Shown: positions 52,829 to 61,324 of the stretch, in pieces | How the letters are laid out: the number at the start of each line of letters is the position of its first letter | How positions within the stretch are numbered: the first letter of the stretch is position 1 | From: Streptomyces fulvoviolaceus | GTDB lineage: Bacteria > Actinomycetota > Actinomycetes > Streptomycetales > Streptomycetaceae | Length of the DNA: 64,000 nucleotides | Direction: 5' to 3' | Assembly: GCF_000718165.1 (NCBI RefSeq) | Contig: NZ_JOEY01000017.1 | Coordinates: 1 to 64,000 of the forward strand | Program-made: the position numbers and the translations under genes | Notes under the pieces: generated by a model | What the model was told of the DNA's origin: nothing | The model's input: the letters and a program-made list of their open reading frames with translations, nothing else | Database searches by the model: none

Positions 52829-53479
52829 TCACCGCAGTGCTTCGGCGACCTCCCGAGCCGCGTCCACGACCCGCGGGCCCACCCGTTCCGGCACCGCGTC
52901 CGCCAGCATCACCACGCCGACGCTTCCCTCGACACCGGTGACCCCGAGCAGCGGAGCGGCCGCTCCACTCGCGCCCGCCTCCAGTTCCCCGTGCGTCAGC
53001 GTGTACCCCGGCTCACCGAGCCCCTGCTGCCGCTGGGCGAGGATGGCCCGGCCCGCGGCACCCCGGTCCAGCGGATGCCGGAACCCGGCCCGGTAGGCCA
53101 CGTGGTAGTCGGTCCAGGTCGGCTCGACGACGGCGACGGCCAGCGCCTCCGCCCCGTCCACGAGGGTCAGATGGGCCGTGGCTCCGATGTCCTCGGCCAG
53201 CGACCGCAGGGCCGGCAACGCCGCCTCGCGGACCAGCGGATGCACCTGGCGGCCCAGTCGCAGCACACCGAGCCCGACCCTGGCACGGCCGCCCAGGTCT
53301 CGTCGTACGAGTGCGTGCTGTTCGAGTGTGGCCAGCAACCGGTATACGACGGTCCGGTTCACGCCCAGTTTGTTGGATAGCTCGGTGACGGTCAGCCCGT
53401 GGTCCGTATCGGCCAGCAATTTGAGGACGCGCAGTCCCCGGTCGAGCGTCTGAGAGGTCTCCGCGGTCACGACGCCCAC
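52829..53479 (-). CDS. IclR-family transcriptional regulator
   Basis: This 216-residue regulator has an N-terminal winged HTH (TLDRGLRVLKLLADTDHGLT, VTELSNKLGVNRTVVYRLLA) and the IclR ligand domain (RAGFRHPLDRGAAGRAIL). The ligand domain is shorter than usual at the C-terminus. It precedes the permease-M20 pair and may control it. GTG 53479 or 53470 could start translation. Confidence 0.88.
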   Translation of the reverse strand: MGVVTAETSQTLDRGLRVLKLLADTDHGLTVTELSNKLGVNRTVVYRLLATLEQHALVRRDLGGRARVGLGVLRLGRQVHPLVREAALPALRSLAEDIGATAHLTLVDGAEALAVAVVEPTWTDYHVAYRAGFRHPLDRGAAGRAILAQRQQGLGEPGYTLTHGELEAGASGAAAPLLGVTGVEGSVGVVMLADAVPERVGPRVVDAAREVAEALR

Positions 53480-53801
53480 TCCTTAAGTGGTGAGGTCGGC
53501 AGCCCCCGTCGCGGCGGAAATTGCGTCACCGAGTCCCGTCGGTGACGCGCGTCAGAGGCCGCCGATCGGCTGGCGGCCCGGGCTGTCCCGGACCGCGTCG
53601 CTTCACGGCTGCGCTCCGCGGCGGCGCTGCCACGGGGCGTGTGCGTAGCGGGACAGTAGCGAAGGCGGTTCGCTGAGCGGAAGGCTCCGTCCAGAATCCG
53701 GTCACTGTCCGGTACGGACTACTTCCTTTTGTCCCGATACATACGGCGCGCGCCACCCGGAGTGCACCACTCCCGCACAGAGCGCACACGCTGCGGTGCA
53801 C
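53480..53801. other. noncoding region upstream of the IclR gene
   Basis: No supported gene. A 9-bp inverted repeat gcgtcaccg / cggtgacgc (53523-53548) lies about 45 bases upstream of the IclR start and could be its operator. GC-rich imperfect palindromes fill 53560-53660. The frame that spans it has unnatural codon use and is not counted. Confidence 0.5.
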
Positions 53802-53825
53802 GCCCCCTCCCTTTAGGAGGCGGGC
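53802..53825 (-). terminator. hairpin after helicase gene
   Basis: gccccctcc and ggaggcgggc pair with one bulge around a cttta loop, directly beyond the helicase stop on the minus strand. No T run follows. Confidence 0.4.
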
Positions 53826-53826
53826 G

Positions 53827-55617
53827 TCACTTCATCCGCGTGGCCCACTCCTGGACCTTGGCGATCCGCTGCCGCAGCTGCCCGGCCGTGGCCTCGGCGC
53901 TCGGCGGTCCGCCGCACACGCGCCGCAGCTCGGTGTGGATGACCCCGTGCGGCTTGCCGCTCTGGTGGGTGTACGCACTGACCATCGTGTTGAGCTGCTT
54001 GCGGAGCTCCATCATCTCCTTGTGCGAGACGACGGGCCGCCGCTCAGCGGGCAACTCGAGGAGGTCGGCCTCTTCGTCCGGCTTCTTACGGCTGTGCGCG
54101 ATCTGCCGGGCCTGCCGCTTCTGGAGGAGGAGCTGCACCTGGTCGGGCTCGAGCAGCCCCGGAATCCCGAGGTAGTCCTGCTCCTCTTCGCTCCCCGGGT
54201 GCGCCTGCATGCCGAACTCGGCGCCGTCGTACAGCACCCGGTCGAAGACGGCCTCGGACTCCAGCGCCTCGAAGGCGAACTGCTCCTGCTCGCCGGTGTC
54301 CTCGTCCTGCTCCTTGTTCGCCTCCTCCATCTCCTTCTCGGACTCGGCGTACGGGTCCTCCTCGCCGTCCTTCTTCGGCTTGTCGAGGGCGTGGTCGCGC
54401 TCGACCTCCATCTCGTTGGCGAAGGTGAGGAGGTCGGGGACGGTCGGGAGGAAGACGGAGGCGGTCTCGCCACGGCGCCGCGAACGCACGAAACGCCCGA
54501 CGGCCTGGGCGAAGAAGAGGGGGGTGGAGATGGTGGTGGCGTACACCCCGACGGCGAGCCGAGGCACGTCCACGCCCTCGGACACCATGCGCACGGCGAC
54601 CATCCACCGGTCGTTGCTCTCGCTGAACTTGTCGATCCTGTTGGACGCACCGGTGTCGTCGGAGAGGACGAGGGTCGCCTTGCTGCCGGTGATCTCGCGG
54701 ATCAGCTTGGCGTACGCGCGGGCGGAGTCCTGGTCGGAGGCGATGACGAGGGCGCCGGCGTCCGGGATGCCCTTCCGCACTTCGGTGAGCCGCTGGTCGG
54801 CGGCGCGCAGCACGCTGGGCATCCACTCGCCGCGTGGGTCGAGGGCCGTACGCCACGCCTGGCTGATGGCGTCCTTGGTCATGGGCTCGCCGAGCCGCGC
54901 GGCGATTTCGTCCCCCGCCTTGGTCCGCCAGCGCATGTTGCCGCTGTAGGAAAGGAAGATGACGGGCCGGACGACGTGGTCGGCGAGCGCGTTGCCGTAC
55001 CCGTAGGTGTAGTCGGCGGCGGACCGACGGATCCCGTCGTTCCCCTCCTCGTACGTCACGAAGGGGATGGGATTGGTGTCGGACCGGAAGGGCGTACCGG
55101 TGAGCGCGAGCCGCCGAGTGGCGGGCTCGAAGGCTTCCAGGCAGGCCTCGCCCCAGGACTTGGAGTCACCGGCGTGGTGGATCTCGTCGAGGATGACGAG
55201 GGTCTTGCGCTGCTCGACACGGTTGCGATGCAGCATGGGCCGTACGCCGACACCGGCGTAGGTGACGGCGACACCCTGGTAGTCCTTGCCGAGCGGCCCC
55301 GCGCTGTACTCGGGATCGAGCTTGATCCCTATCCGCGCCGCTGCTTCCGCCCACTGCTTCTTCAGGTGCTCGGTCGGCGCGACGACGGTCACCTGCTGCA
55401 CGACATGGTGGTGCAGCAGCCACGAGGCGAGGGTCAGCGCGAAGGTCGTCTTGCCGGCGCCGGGGGTGGCGACGGCGAGAAAGTCACGCGGCTGCTCCTG
55501 GACGTACCTCTCCATCGCCCCTTGCTGCCAGGCACGCAGCTTGCTGGCGGTGCCCCAGGGGGCGCGGCCGGGGAAGGCCGGGGAAAGGTGATGGGAGGAG
55601 GCGGCGGTGGTAGTCAC
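53827..55617 (-). CDS. DEAD/DEAH-box SF2 helicase
   Basis: This helicase is 596 residues from GTG 55617 (VTTTAASSHHLSPAF). It has Walker A AVATPGAGKTTFA, motif II LVILDEIHHAG, motif III LALTGTPFRSD, and motifs V-VI as MVSEGVDVPRLAVGVYATT and FAQAVGRFVRSRRRGE. A very acidic Glu/Asp linker (around residues 385-420) precedes a C-terminal helical domain. It resembles type III restriction and XPB-like helicases, but no methylase or nuclease partner is adjacent, and it is conserved across Streptomyces. The frame extends to GTG 55695. Confidence 0.9.
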   Translation of the reverse strand: MTTTAASSHHLSPAFPGRAPWGTASKLRAWQQGAMERYVQEQPRDFLAVATPGAGKTTFALTLASWLLHHHVVQQVTVVAPTEHLKKQWAEAAARIGIKLDPEYSAGPLGKDYQGVAVTYAGVGVRPMLHRNRVEQRKTLVILDEIHHAGDSKSWGEACLEAFEPATRRLALTGTPFRSDTNPIPFVTYEEGNDGIRRSAADYTYGYGNALADHVVRPVIFLSYSGNMRWRTKAGDEIAARLGEPMTKDAISQAWRTALDPRGEWMPSVLRAADQRLTEVRKGIPDAGALVIASDQDSARAYAKLIREITGSKATLVLSDDTGASNRIDKFSESNDRWMVAVRMVSEGVDVPRLAVGVYATTISTPLFFAQAVGRFVRSRRRGETASVFLPTVPDLLTFANEMEVERDHALDKPKKDGEEDPYAESEKEMEEANKEQDEDTGEQEQFAFEALESEAVFDRVLYDGAEFGMQAHPGSEEEQDYLGIPGLLEPDQVQLLLQKRQARQIAHSRKKPDEEADLLELPAERRPVVSHKEMMELRKQLNTMVSAYTHQSGKPHGVIHTELRRVCGGPPSAEATAGQLRQRIAKVQEWATRMK

Positions 55618-55760
55618 GGTCTCCGTTTGGTGGGTCGGGCGGCTCGGCTCGGTGAAGGGGTCAGACGGTTGGGCTGGGTATGACAACCGGGCCACCCTAC
55701 CGGCGCCGCTTTCGTGTCAACGCGCAGACAAGCCCGGGTAACCCGTGGGTGGGATCCACG

Positions 55761-56153
55761 TCACAGCTCGCGCAGCCGTCCCGCGATCGCCGCCACTTCG
55801 CCTTCGGTGCCGGACGCCACGTCGATGACCAGCGCGTACGCCGCGTCCTGGTCGACGTCGGCGAGGTCGACGCCGTTCACGCCGAGAAGGGTCGCCGCAG
55901 CGAGCCAGGCGGTGCGCTTGTTGCCGTCGACGAGGGGGTGGTTGGTGGCGATGGCGTGCAGGAGGGCGGCCGCCTGTTCGTGCAGGTCGTCGTAGGCCGC
56001 CGTACCGAACATGCGGGCGCGCGGGCGATGTACGGCGGAGGCGAGCAGTCCGGGTTCCCGGGCCTCGGGGGCACGTCCGCCGAAGGCGACCTCGGCGAGG
56101 GCGGTGACCTCGACGACGGTGAGGTGGCGGGTCGTTCCTCTCATCCGCCTCAT
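55761..56153 (-). CDS. Fic/Doc-family toxin
   Basis: This 130-residue protein has the Fic core HPLVDGNKRTAWLAA, the HxFx(D/E)GNKR-type motif of Doc, which phosphorylates EF-Tu in the prototype. The second position is Pro-Leu rather than Ala-Phe. HLTVVEVTALAEVAFGG starts the fold as in Doc. ATG 56153 shares ATGA with the antitoxin stop. A second ATG at 56144 is possible. The upstream RHH protein is its likely antitoxin. Confidence 0.88.
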   Translation of the reverse strand: MRRMRGTTRHLTVVEVTALAEVAFGGRAPEAREPGLLASAVHRPRARMFGTAAYDDLHEQAAALLHAIATNHPLVDGNKRTAWLAAATLLGVNGVDLADVDQDAAYALVIDVASGTEGEVAAIAGRLREL

Positions 56154-56350
56154 TCGCCGAGCCTCCTCAGCAGGTCGGCGTGCTCCCGCGCGATCCGCTC
56201 GCCGACAGCCCGCACCAGCGTGCTCTCTTCGTGGAGATACCTGTCCACGGCCTCCCGTGCGATGTCCTCCGGCGGGCGGCCGCACGCGTCGGCGAGGTCT
56301 TCGAGGGCCTGCCCGGCGGCGGGGTCGAGGTGAAGAGTGAGCTCGTGCAT
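56150..56350 (-). CDS. ribbon-helix-helix antitoxin partner of Doc
   Basis: This 66-residue protein reads HELTLHLDPAAGQALEDLAD, then ACGRPPEDIAREAVDRYLHE, a ribbon-helix-helix DNA-binding fold. A C-terminal helix (LVRAVGERIAREHADLLRRL) could fold over the Doc active site. The antitoxin-before-toxin order and 4-base overlap are typical of autoregulated type II modules. ATG 56350 was chosen because the beta strand starts immediately. Confidence 0.85.
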   Translation of the reverse strand: MHELTLHLDPAAGQALEDLADACGRPPEDIAREAVDRYLHEESTLVRAVGERIAREHADLLRRLGE

Positions 56351-56392
56351 GCGCCCAGAGCCTAGGCACCCGATCACACGCTCACGACCGAA

Positions 56393-57814
56393 TTACGCCT
56401 CCCGCAGCCGCGTAGTCACCCACGCCCCCACCAACGCCACCCCCGCCATCGGCAGGAACACAGCGGCGAAGGCGGCCGGATGCGAACCGGACGCCTCGGT
56501 CGCCGCGTGACTCACCGTGCCGCCGCCCAGCGCGGCGAAGGCCGCACCCCCGATCGCGAGCAGGACGACGTTCGACAGCCCGTCGGAGATCTGGAGGGCG
56601 GCGGAGTTGGTGCCGGCCTCCTCCGGGGCGGAGAGCTGCAGCAGCAGCACGCTGGTGGAGGAGATCACCAACCCCATCCCGAAGCACCCGAACGCCCAGG
56701 CCACGGCGAGGCTCCAGGCGGGCACGGAGTCGATCAGCACGCTCGGCGCGGCGGCGATGGCACCGGCCACCAGCACCATCCCGAACGTCATCAGCCGATC
56801 CCGGTACGGCTCCACTCGCGCCCGCGACTGCACCCACGACCCCAGCGCCCACGTCACCCCGCCCGCCGCGAGCGAGAACCCGGCGAGCGTCGGCGACAGC
56901 CCCCGCTGGGTGACCAGCATCAACGGCACGAAGGACTCGGCGGCGATGAAGGACCCCGCGGCGACCCCGCGCAGCAGCACGACGGAGGGCAGTCCGCGGG
57001 CGGCCCGGTAGGTACCGCGCGGCAGCAGCCCGAGCACGGCCGGCACGAGCAGCGCGGCACCGGCGACACCGGGGACGAGCGAGAGCCAGGTCAGGTCCTG
57101 GGCGGCGTACTGCAGCAGCCCCGCACCGAGCGAGATACCGAGGGCGAGCCGAATGCGCCGCCGGTCGAACGACGCGTGGTCCGCCGCGTGGTCCACCGCC
57201 CCGGCCGCCCGCCGCCGTATCTGCGGCAACGCGAGCGCCAGCGGAAAGACGACGAGCACCGGGATCCCGACGAACACCCACCGCCACCCGAGGTGCTCGG
57301 TCACGGCACCGGACGCCAACGGCCCGACGATGGACGGCACAACCCAACTGGCGGCGAACGCGGCCATGATCGCCGGCCGCAACCGCTCGGGATAGGCCCG
57401 CCCGACGACGACGTACAAGGCAACAATCACCAGCCCGCCCCCGAGCCCCTGCACGGCCCGCCCGAGAATGAACAGCCACATCGCGGTAGCCGTCCCGGAC
57501 AACAGCAGCCCAGTCGCAAAGGCGCCGATCCCGGTGGTCACCGCCCCGAGCGGCCCCCGCCGATCCGACCACTGCCCGGCCAGCACCATCCCGAACAGAC
57601 TCGTCGTGAAGTACCCGGAAAACGCGAACGCGTACAGGGACACCCCGTCCAACTCCCGCGCCGCGACGGGCATCGCCGTCCCGACGGCGGTCGCCTCGAA
57701 CGCGATCAACAGCACGACCGACACGATCCCGATACTGAGCGCCCGATAGGAACGCCCCAACACGCCCTCCTCGTGCTCGGTGGGCAGGTCAGGAGTGGTG
57801 TCGAGGGCGGCCAT
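56393..57814 (-). CDS. MFS transporter
   Basis: This 473-residue protein has 12-14 helices. Major facilitator landmarks are GMVLAGQWSDRRGPLGAV (loop 2-3), the LGRAVQGLGGGLVIVALYVV helix and GWRWVFVGIPVLV. It belongs to the drug-proton antiporter group, though the export substrate is unknown. A start at ATG 57814 (MAALDTTPDLPTEHEEG) gives a normal short N-terminus. The frame is open upstream to 57913 without support. Confidence 0.9.
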   Translation of the reverse strand: MAALDTTPDLPTEHEEGVLGRSYRALSIGIVSVVLLIAFEATAVGTAMPVAARELDGVSLYAFAFSGYFTTSLFGMVLAGQWSDRRGPLGAVTTGIGAFATGLLLSGTATAMWLFILGRAVQGLGGGLVIVALYVVVGRAYPERLRPAIMAAFAASWVVPSIVGPLASGAVTEHLGWRWVFVGIPVLVVFPLALALPQIRRRAAGAVDHAADHASFDRRRIRLALGISLGAGLLQYAAQDLTWLSLVPGVAGAALLVPAVLGLLPRGTYRAARGLPSVVLLRGVAAGSFIAAESFVPLMLVTQRGLSPTLAGFSLAAGGVTWALGSWVQSRARVEPYRDRLMTFGMVLVAGAIAAAPSVLIDSVPAWSLAVAWAFGCFGMGLVISSTSVLLLQLSAPEEAGTNSAALQISDGLSNVVLLAIGGAAFAALGGGTVSHAATEASGSHPAAFAAVFLPMAGVALVGAWVTTRLREA

Positions 57815-58031
57815 GGTCGCCAGCGTAAGGGCCACGGGGCGGTTTGGCCCCTGTCGGGAGGCGGGCACGGACTGAGACCTTGGTCGTACGCCCACGAGGG
57901 CATCGCGGCCCATTCATGAACGGCGTATGGCAGTCCCATTGCGGCACCCGCGATTCCCTTGAGTCGTGCCCCTGCCCCGCCCTACGGTCATTCCACCGAG
58001 TTCGGCCCGGAGCACCACGCTCCACCGACCC

Positions 58032-58103
58032 GGCCGTGTGCCCGAGTGGTTTAGGGACTCGCCTGCAAAGCGAGTTACGTGGGTTCGATTCCCGCCACGG
58101 CCT
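58032..58103 (+). tRNA. tRNA-Cys (anticodon GCA)
   Basis: The acceptor stem ggccgtg / cacggcc has discriminator T. The anticodon loop ctgcaaa carries GCA within stem ctcgc/gcgag, and the T arm holds ggttcgattcc. CCA is encoded at 58104-58106. Length is 72 nt without CCA. Confidence 0.93.
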
Positions 58104-58126
58104 CCAACGTCTTGACCAGGCAGAAC

Positions 58127-58165
58127 AAAAGGGGCGGCACCTCCGATGGGGTGCCGCCCCTTTTT
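58127..58165 (+). terminator. terminator after tRNA-Cys
   Basis: aaaaggggcggcacc / ggtgccgcccctttt forms a 15-bp stem and ends in a five-T run, a strong intrinsic terminator. Its A-rich left arm lets it serve the convergent gene at 58190 as well. Confidence 0.9.
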
Positions 58166-58189
58166 GACCTGGCACGCCTGGTCGGAGCT

Positions 58190-58909
58190 TTACTCTTCGA
58201 GCCACGCTTCCTGCATGATCGAAGTGGCGTCTTCGGTGTGGCGGACACGGAACACGGACATGGCGCGGCCGTCATGGTTGAGAGGGGCGACACGTTCGAG
58301 GGCGAGTTGGGTCAGCGCGTCCCAGGGGAAGGTGTGGTCGGGCTCGTCGAGGTGGATGCCTTCCTGCGCCAGGGCCTCGCCTGTGATGCCGAACGCGTCG
58401 ATGACGGCTTGCGGCTCTCCTTCCACGTACCAGTCGTCTTCTTGGTCGTGACGGCCCGATGCCAGAAGCTTCGTACCGCTGGGGTGGAAGATCGCCCAGG
58501 CTCCATGGGTGGTGCTGTCGTCGATGGTGCACGCGGCGATGATCACCGCGTCCGGGAGATTCTTGTGGAGTTCTTCTGTCAGCTCCAGGACGGGGAAGTC
58601 GTCCGCGGTGTGTCCAAGGGCGGGGTCGATGATCTCCACCACTCCGCCCCAGCATCCGACGCGGACCAGTTCCAGGTCGGCTCGGGTGCCGGCGGCCACG
58701 TCATCGGTCGCAGGGACAGTGCCCAGGTCTTCGAGGATCGTGTCGATGGTGCCGAAGGATTCGGCGAATCGACGGGCCGCGACCCGATCACGAGCGGGGA
58801 GATCGACCGCTTCCGTGGGGGATCCGGGGTGGACGATGGTGAGGCTGTATTCGCCGTAGCGGAGAACACCCGCGTCCGCGGGAAAGTCCCAGAAAGAGGT
58901 TTCCGTCAT
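58190..58909 (-). CDS. acidic protein of unknown function (DUF6333-like)
   Basis: This 239-residue soluble, acidic protein starts MTETSFWDFPADAGVLRYGE. It includes the conserved-looking stretches GCWGGVVEIIDPALGHTADD and LPDAVIIAACTIDDSTTHGA. It resembles streptomycete proteins of DUF6333, but that is from memory of the family. GC at third positions is somewhat lower than that of its neighbours. No catalytic motif is apparent. It lies alone between tRNA-Cys and the YciI gene. Confidence 0.65.
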   Translation of the reverse strand: MTETSFWDFPADAGVLRYGEYSLTIVHPGSPTEAVDLPARDRVAARRFAESFGTIDTILEDLGTVPATDDVAAGTRADLELVRVGCWGGVVEIIDPALGHTADDFPVLELTEELHKNLPDAVIIAACTIDDSTTHGAWAIFHPSGTKLLASGRHDQEDDWYVEGEPQAVIDAFGITGEALAQEGIHLDEPDHTFPWDALTQLALERVAPLNHDGRAMSVFRVRHTEDATSIMQEAWLEE

Positions 58910-59000
58910 GCCCGTCACGCTAACGGGCAGGGCCCCGGGGAGAGTCGCGTTCCCCCAGTTTGATCGCGTGGGGGTGCGATCCGTCCGCCTCCCCGGTTCC

Positions 59001-59555
59001 TCAGCGCCGCCCGCCGAACTCCCAGTCGTGGACCTCTATGTCGGCGTACCGGTCCGCAGTCAGGACCGCGCGGGCCGAGGCCGGGTCCGGGGCCCGGAGT
59101 AGTGCCGCCGTGCCCAGCCAGGTGTTGCCGTCGTCGGACAGCAGTGGGCCGTACGCGATCAGGTCGTCCCCGGCGGGCGGTACGGCGAGGTCGGCGGGCT
59201 CGCCTGCGCCGAGGCCCAGGACCAGGTAACGGTTGCCGCCGGTACGGCCGCCGGGGAAGTCCCACATCGTGCGGCCCAGCTTGTTGTGCCAGCGGCGGAG
59301 CAGGACATCCCGGTATGCGCCGGCCTGGTAACACGGCTCGTCGAAGACGAATGCTCGGGCGGCGGTGGGATCCGGCAGGTCGACGATGTGCACGCTGCCG
59401 GTGAGTGTCTCGCCGTCGGCGGCGAAGGTCGGGCCGCGGGCGATCAGCTCCTTCGCGTACCGGTCCATGTAGGACCAGTGCTCCTCCAGCAGTTCCTCGC
59501 GCAAAGGGACAGAGCCCGGCCGGTCGCGGTGGTAGCAGAAGAACTCCATGCTCAC
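59001..59555 (-). CDS. YciI-family protein, duplicated domain
   Basis: This is a 184-residue protein. The first half (FFCYHRDRPGSVPLREELLE, HWSYMDRYAKELIARGP, GSVHIVDLPDPTAARAFVFD) is a dimeric ferredoxin-like YCII domain with its His-Asp feature. The second half (YLVLGLGAGEPADLAVPPAG, LLSDDGNTWLGTAALLRAPD) repeats the fold. A dimer of two domains in one chain is likely. Enzymatic function is unknown. GTG 59555 or ATG 59549 starts it. It lies 18 bases downstream of a GNAT gene. Confidence 0.8.
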   Translation of the reverse strand: MSMEFFCYHRDRPGSVPLREELLEEHWSYMDRYAKELIARGPTFAADGETLTGSVHIVDLPDPTAARAFVFDEPCYQAGAYRDVLLRRWHNKLGRTMWDFPGGRTGGNRYLVLGLGAGEPADLAVPPAGDDLIAYGPLLSDDGNTWLGTAALLRAPDPASARAVLTADRYADIEVHDWEFGGRR

Positions 59556-59573
59556 AGACTCTTCCCGTGTGGG

Positions 59574-60062
59574 TCAGGGATACGACGTCGTCCTGGCCAC
59601 GTGGGCGTGGAGGAGCCGTGTCGACGGCTCGAAGCCGTGGCGGGCGTAGGCCGGTATCGCTCGGGGTGAGGAGTGGACGGTGACTCGCTCCAGGCCCAGT
59701 TCGTGGGCCGCGGCCAGCGTCGCTTCGATGAGGCGGCCGCCGAGGCCGGTGTCTCGGGCCTCCGGTATGACGTACACACATTGCAAGTCGCCGGAGGCCC
59801 GGTTCAGGGCGTGTGGGGCCGGCACGCGGTGGAGGACCGCCAGCCAGGCCATGCCGATGATCGTTGTGTCGCGGACCAGGACCATGCACCGGTGCGAGGA
59901 CGCGTTCTCCTTCGCCCAGGCTACGAAGTGCCGTACGAATTCGTCGCGTTCGACCGGAGCCGGATCCGGGCTGTTGCCGTTCTCTGCGACCCACCGCCAT
60001 CGGAGATCGGCCACGGCGGCCAGGTCACTGGGCTGGGCGACGCGGATCACGATGTTTTCCAC
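59574..60062 (-). CDS. GNAT family N-acetyltransferase
   Basis: This 162-residue protein has VIRVAQPSDLAAVADLRWRW at the N-terminus and LQCVYVIPEARDTGLGGRLI, the acetyl-CoA loop (R-D-T-G-L-G). ALELGLERVTVHSSPRAIPA-type segments then give the last strand. It belongs to the amino-acid or small-molecule GNAT branch. The substrate is unknown. It starts three bases after the SUKH-4 gene ends, so the two are one transcript. Confidence 0.87.
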   Translation of the reverse strand: MENIVIRVAQPSDLAAVADLRWRWVAENGNSPDPAPVERDEFVRHFVAWAKENASSHRCMVLVRDTTIIGMAWLAVLHRVPAPHALNRASGDLQCVYVIPEARDTGLGGRLIEATLAAAHELGLERVTVHSSPRAIPAYARHGFEPSTRLLHAHVARTTSYP

Positions 60063-60065
60063 GCC

Positions 60066-61181
60066 TCAGAGCACCCCTCCCGCCTCGTCCTGGAACAGCT
60101 CCGTCCAGTAGTGCCAGTCGGCGTCCGTCGTCGTCCCCGTCGGGTCGATCGTCGAGAGGACCTGGAGCATCGTCTTGGCCACCTGGGCGTAGAGGTCGCC
60201 CGTGAGTTCGTGGTTCAGGGCGTTGTCTATCGTCCGCTCGCGGTGCAGGAGCCAGAGGGTGAAGGCGAGGGTGGAGATGTCCGTGTTCAGGGGGTAGAGG
60301 GTGGCGTCGGGCTCGCTCCAGTTGAGGATCGCGCCCGTTTCGCCGTCCACCACCAGGCTGTTGTTCTCCTGGAGATCGCCCAGGCGGATCAGGTGGGCGG
60401 ACCTCGGCACCAGGGCTTCCGGGTACAGCTCCGCCAGCGTCGCCAGCGGGGCGTCCGGGTCCAGGTGGAAGAGGATGCCGTCCTCGGGCAGACCCGTCTC
60501 GCGCAGGAAGCGGCGGGTCGGTTCGTGGGTGAGGGTCAAGGGGAAGTCGATGTCCTCGTAGCGCATCACCTTGCCGCGGCCGAACTCCTGGTCCAGGAGG
60601 CGGGACGGAAGGTCCAGGGCCAGCTCCGAGTCCGTGCCGGGGCCCGCCACCAGGGCCAGGGGGCGGATCAGGGCCGCGATCTTCCAGAACGCCGGTACCT
60701 CGCCGCCCGTGCCCTCCGCGAACACCGTCTGCAGCTGGCGCGACGCCTCCTCCACCGCCGTAGGACCGAAGCGGCCGGCGTAGGAGGCGAACTGACCGCG
60801 CAGGTCCCGGAGTTCGTCCGTCGCCGTCGCGAAACGCACCAAGGTGGGCAGCGACGGCGCCAGCGGGGTGCGGTCGATCAGCTCGGAGCGTTCGTAGACG
60901 AAGGACGTCGTCGAGATCTCCCCCGTCGTGCCGTCCAGAAGGACCGACTCCGTCTCCAGCCCGTCCAGGTCCGTCAGCGCACCTATCACCAACTGGTCGC
61001 CCGTCGGGTCCTCGACCGTCCGCAGGCAGTCGCGGCGCAGCTCGGCGAAGGTGAACAGGTCGCTGTCACCCGGAAGTCCGGGGCCGCTGAGCCAGCGGCG
61101 TGTCGACGCGTGTGTGATGTACGGATCCAGTTCGTTCTCGGTCAGGACAATCGCCGCGACAGCGGCTTCGATCGTGCTCAT
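60066..61181 (-). CDS. SUKH-4-like protein with two tandem domains
   Basis: This 371-residue protein is an internal duplication. Repeat 1 (ITHASTRRWLSGPGLPGDSD, GTTGEISTTSFVYERSELID, LPTLVRFATATDELRDLRGQ) aligns with repeat 2 (LTHEPTRRFLRETGLPEDGI, GETGAILNWSEPDATLYPLN, ISTLAFTLWLLHRERTI). The pattern is SUKH-4, a superfamily of immunity proteins against contact-dependent toxins and of unknown cellular functions. No polymorphic toxin is adjacent. It is followed closely by a GNAT and a YciI gene. Confidence 0.72.
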   Translation of the reverse strand: MSTIEAAVAAIVLTENELDPYITHASTRRWLSGPGLPGDSDLFTFAELRRDCLRTVEDPTGDQLVIGALTDLDGLETESVLLDGTTGEISTTSFVYERSELIDRTPLAPSLPTLVRFATATDELRDLRGQFASYAGRFGPTAVEEASRQLQTVFAEGTGGEVPAFWKIAALIRPLALVAGPGTDSELALDLPSRLLDQEFGRGKVMRYEDIDFPLTLTHEPTRRFLRETGLPEDGILFHLDPDAPLATLAELYPEALVPRSAHLIRLGDLQENNSLVVDGETGAILNWSEPDATLYPLNTDISTLAFTLWLLHRERTIDNALNHELTGDLYAQVAKTMLQVLSTIDPTGTTTDADWHYWTELFQDEAGGVL

Positions 61182-61324
61182 GGTTCCCCCGCATGTGCTT
61201 TCGCTCACGGTCCCCGTGCGGGGCACGGCACAGCACGGCCGATCCGTCAGGACCCCGCGCTCGTCCCCCACTTCCCAGAACACTACGCGCCACCACTGAC
61301 AACGCCCCCGTACCAGGAGAGACG

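Noticed and set aside
53526..53801. 91-codon minus-strand frame between IclR and helicase genes
   Set aside because: Codon use is not Streptomyces-like in its third positions, no ribosome site is present and it has no recognisable feature.
53827..55617. Phage-defence system built on the SF2 helicase
   Set aside because: There is no adjacent nuclease, methylase or other defence partner apart from an independent Doc module, and the helicase looks like a conserved core gene of the genus.
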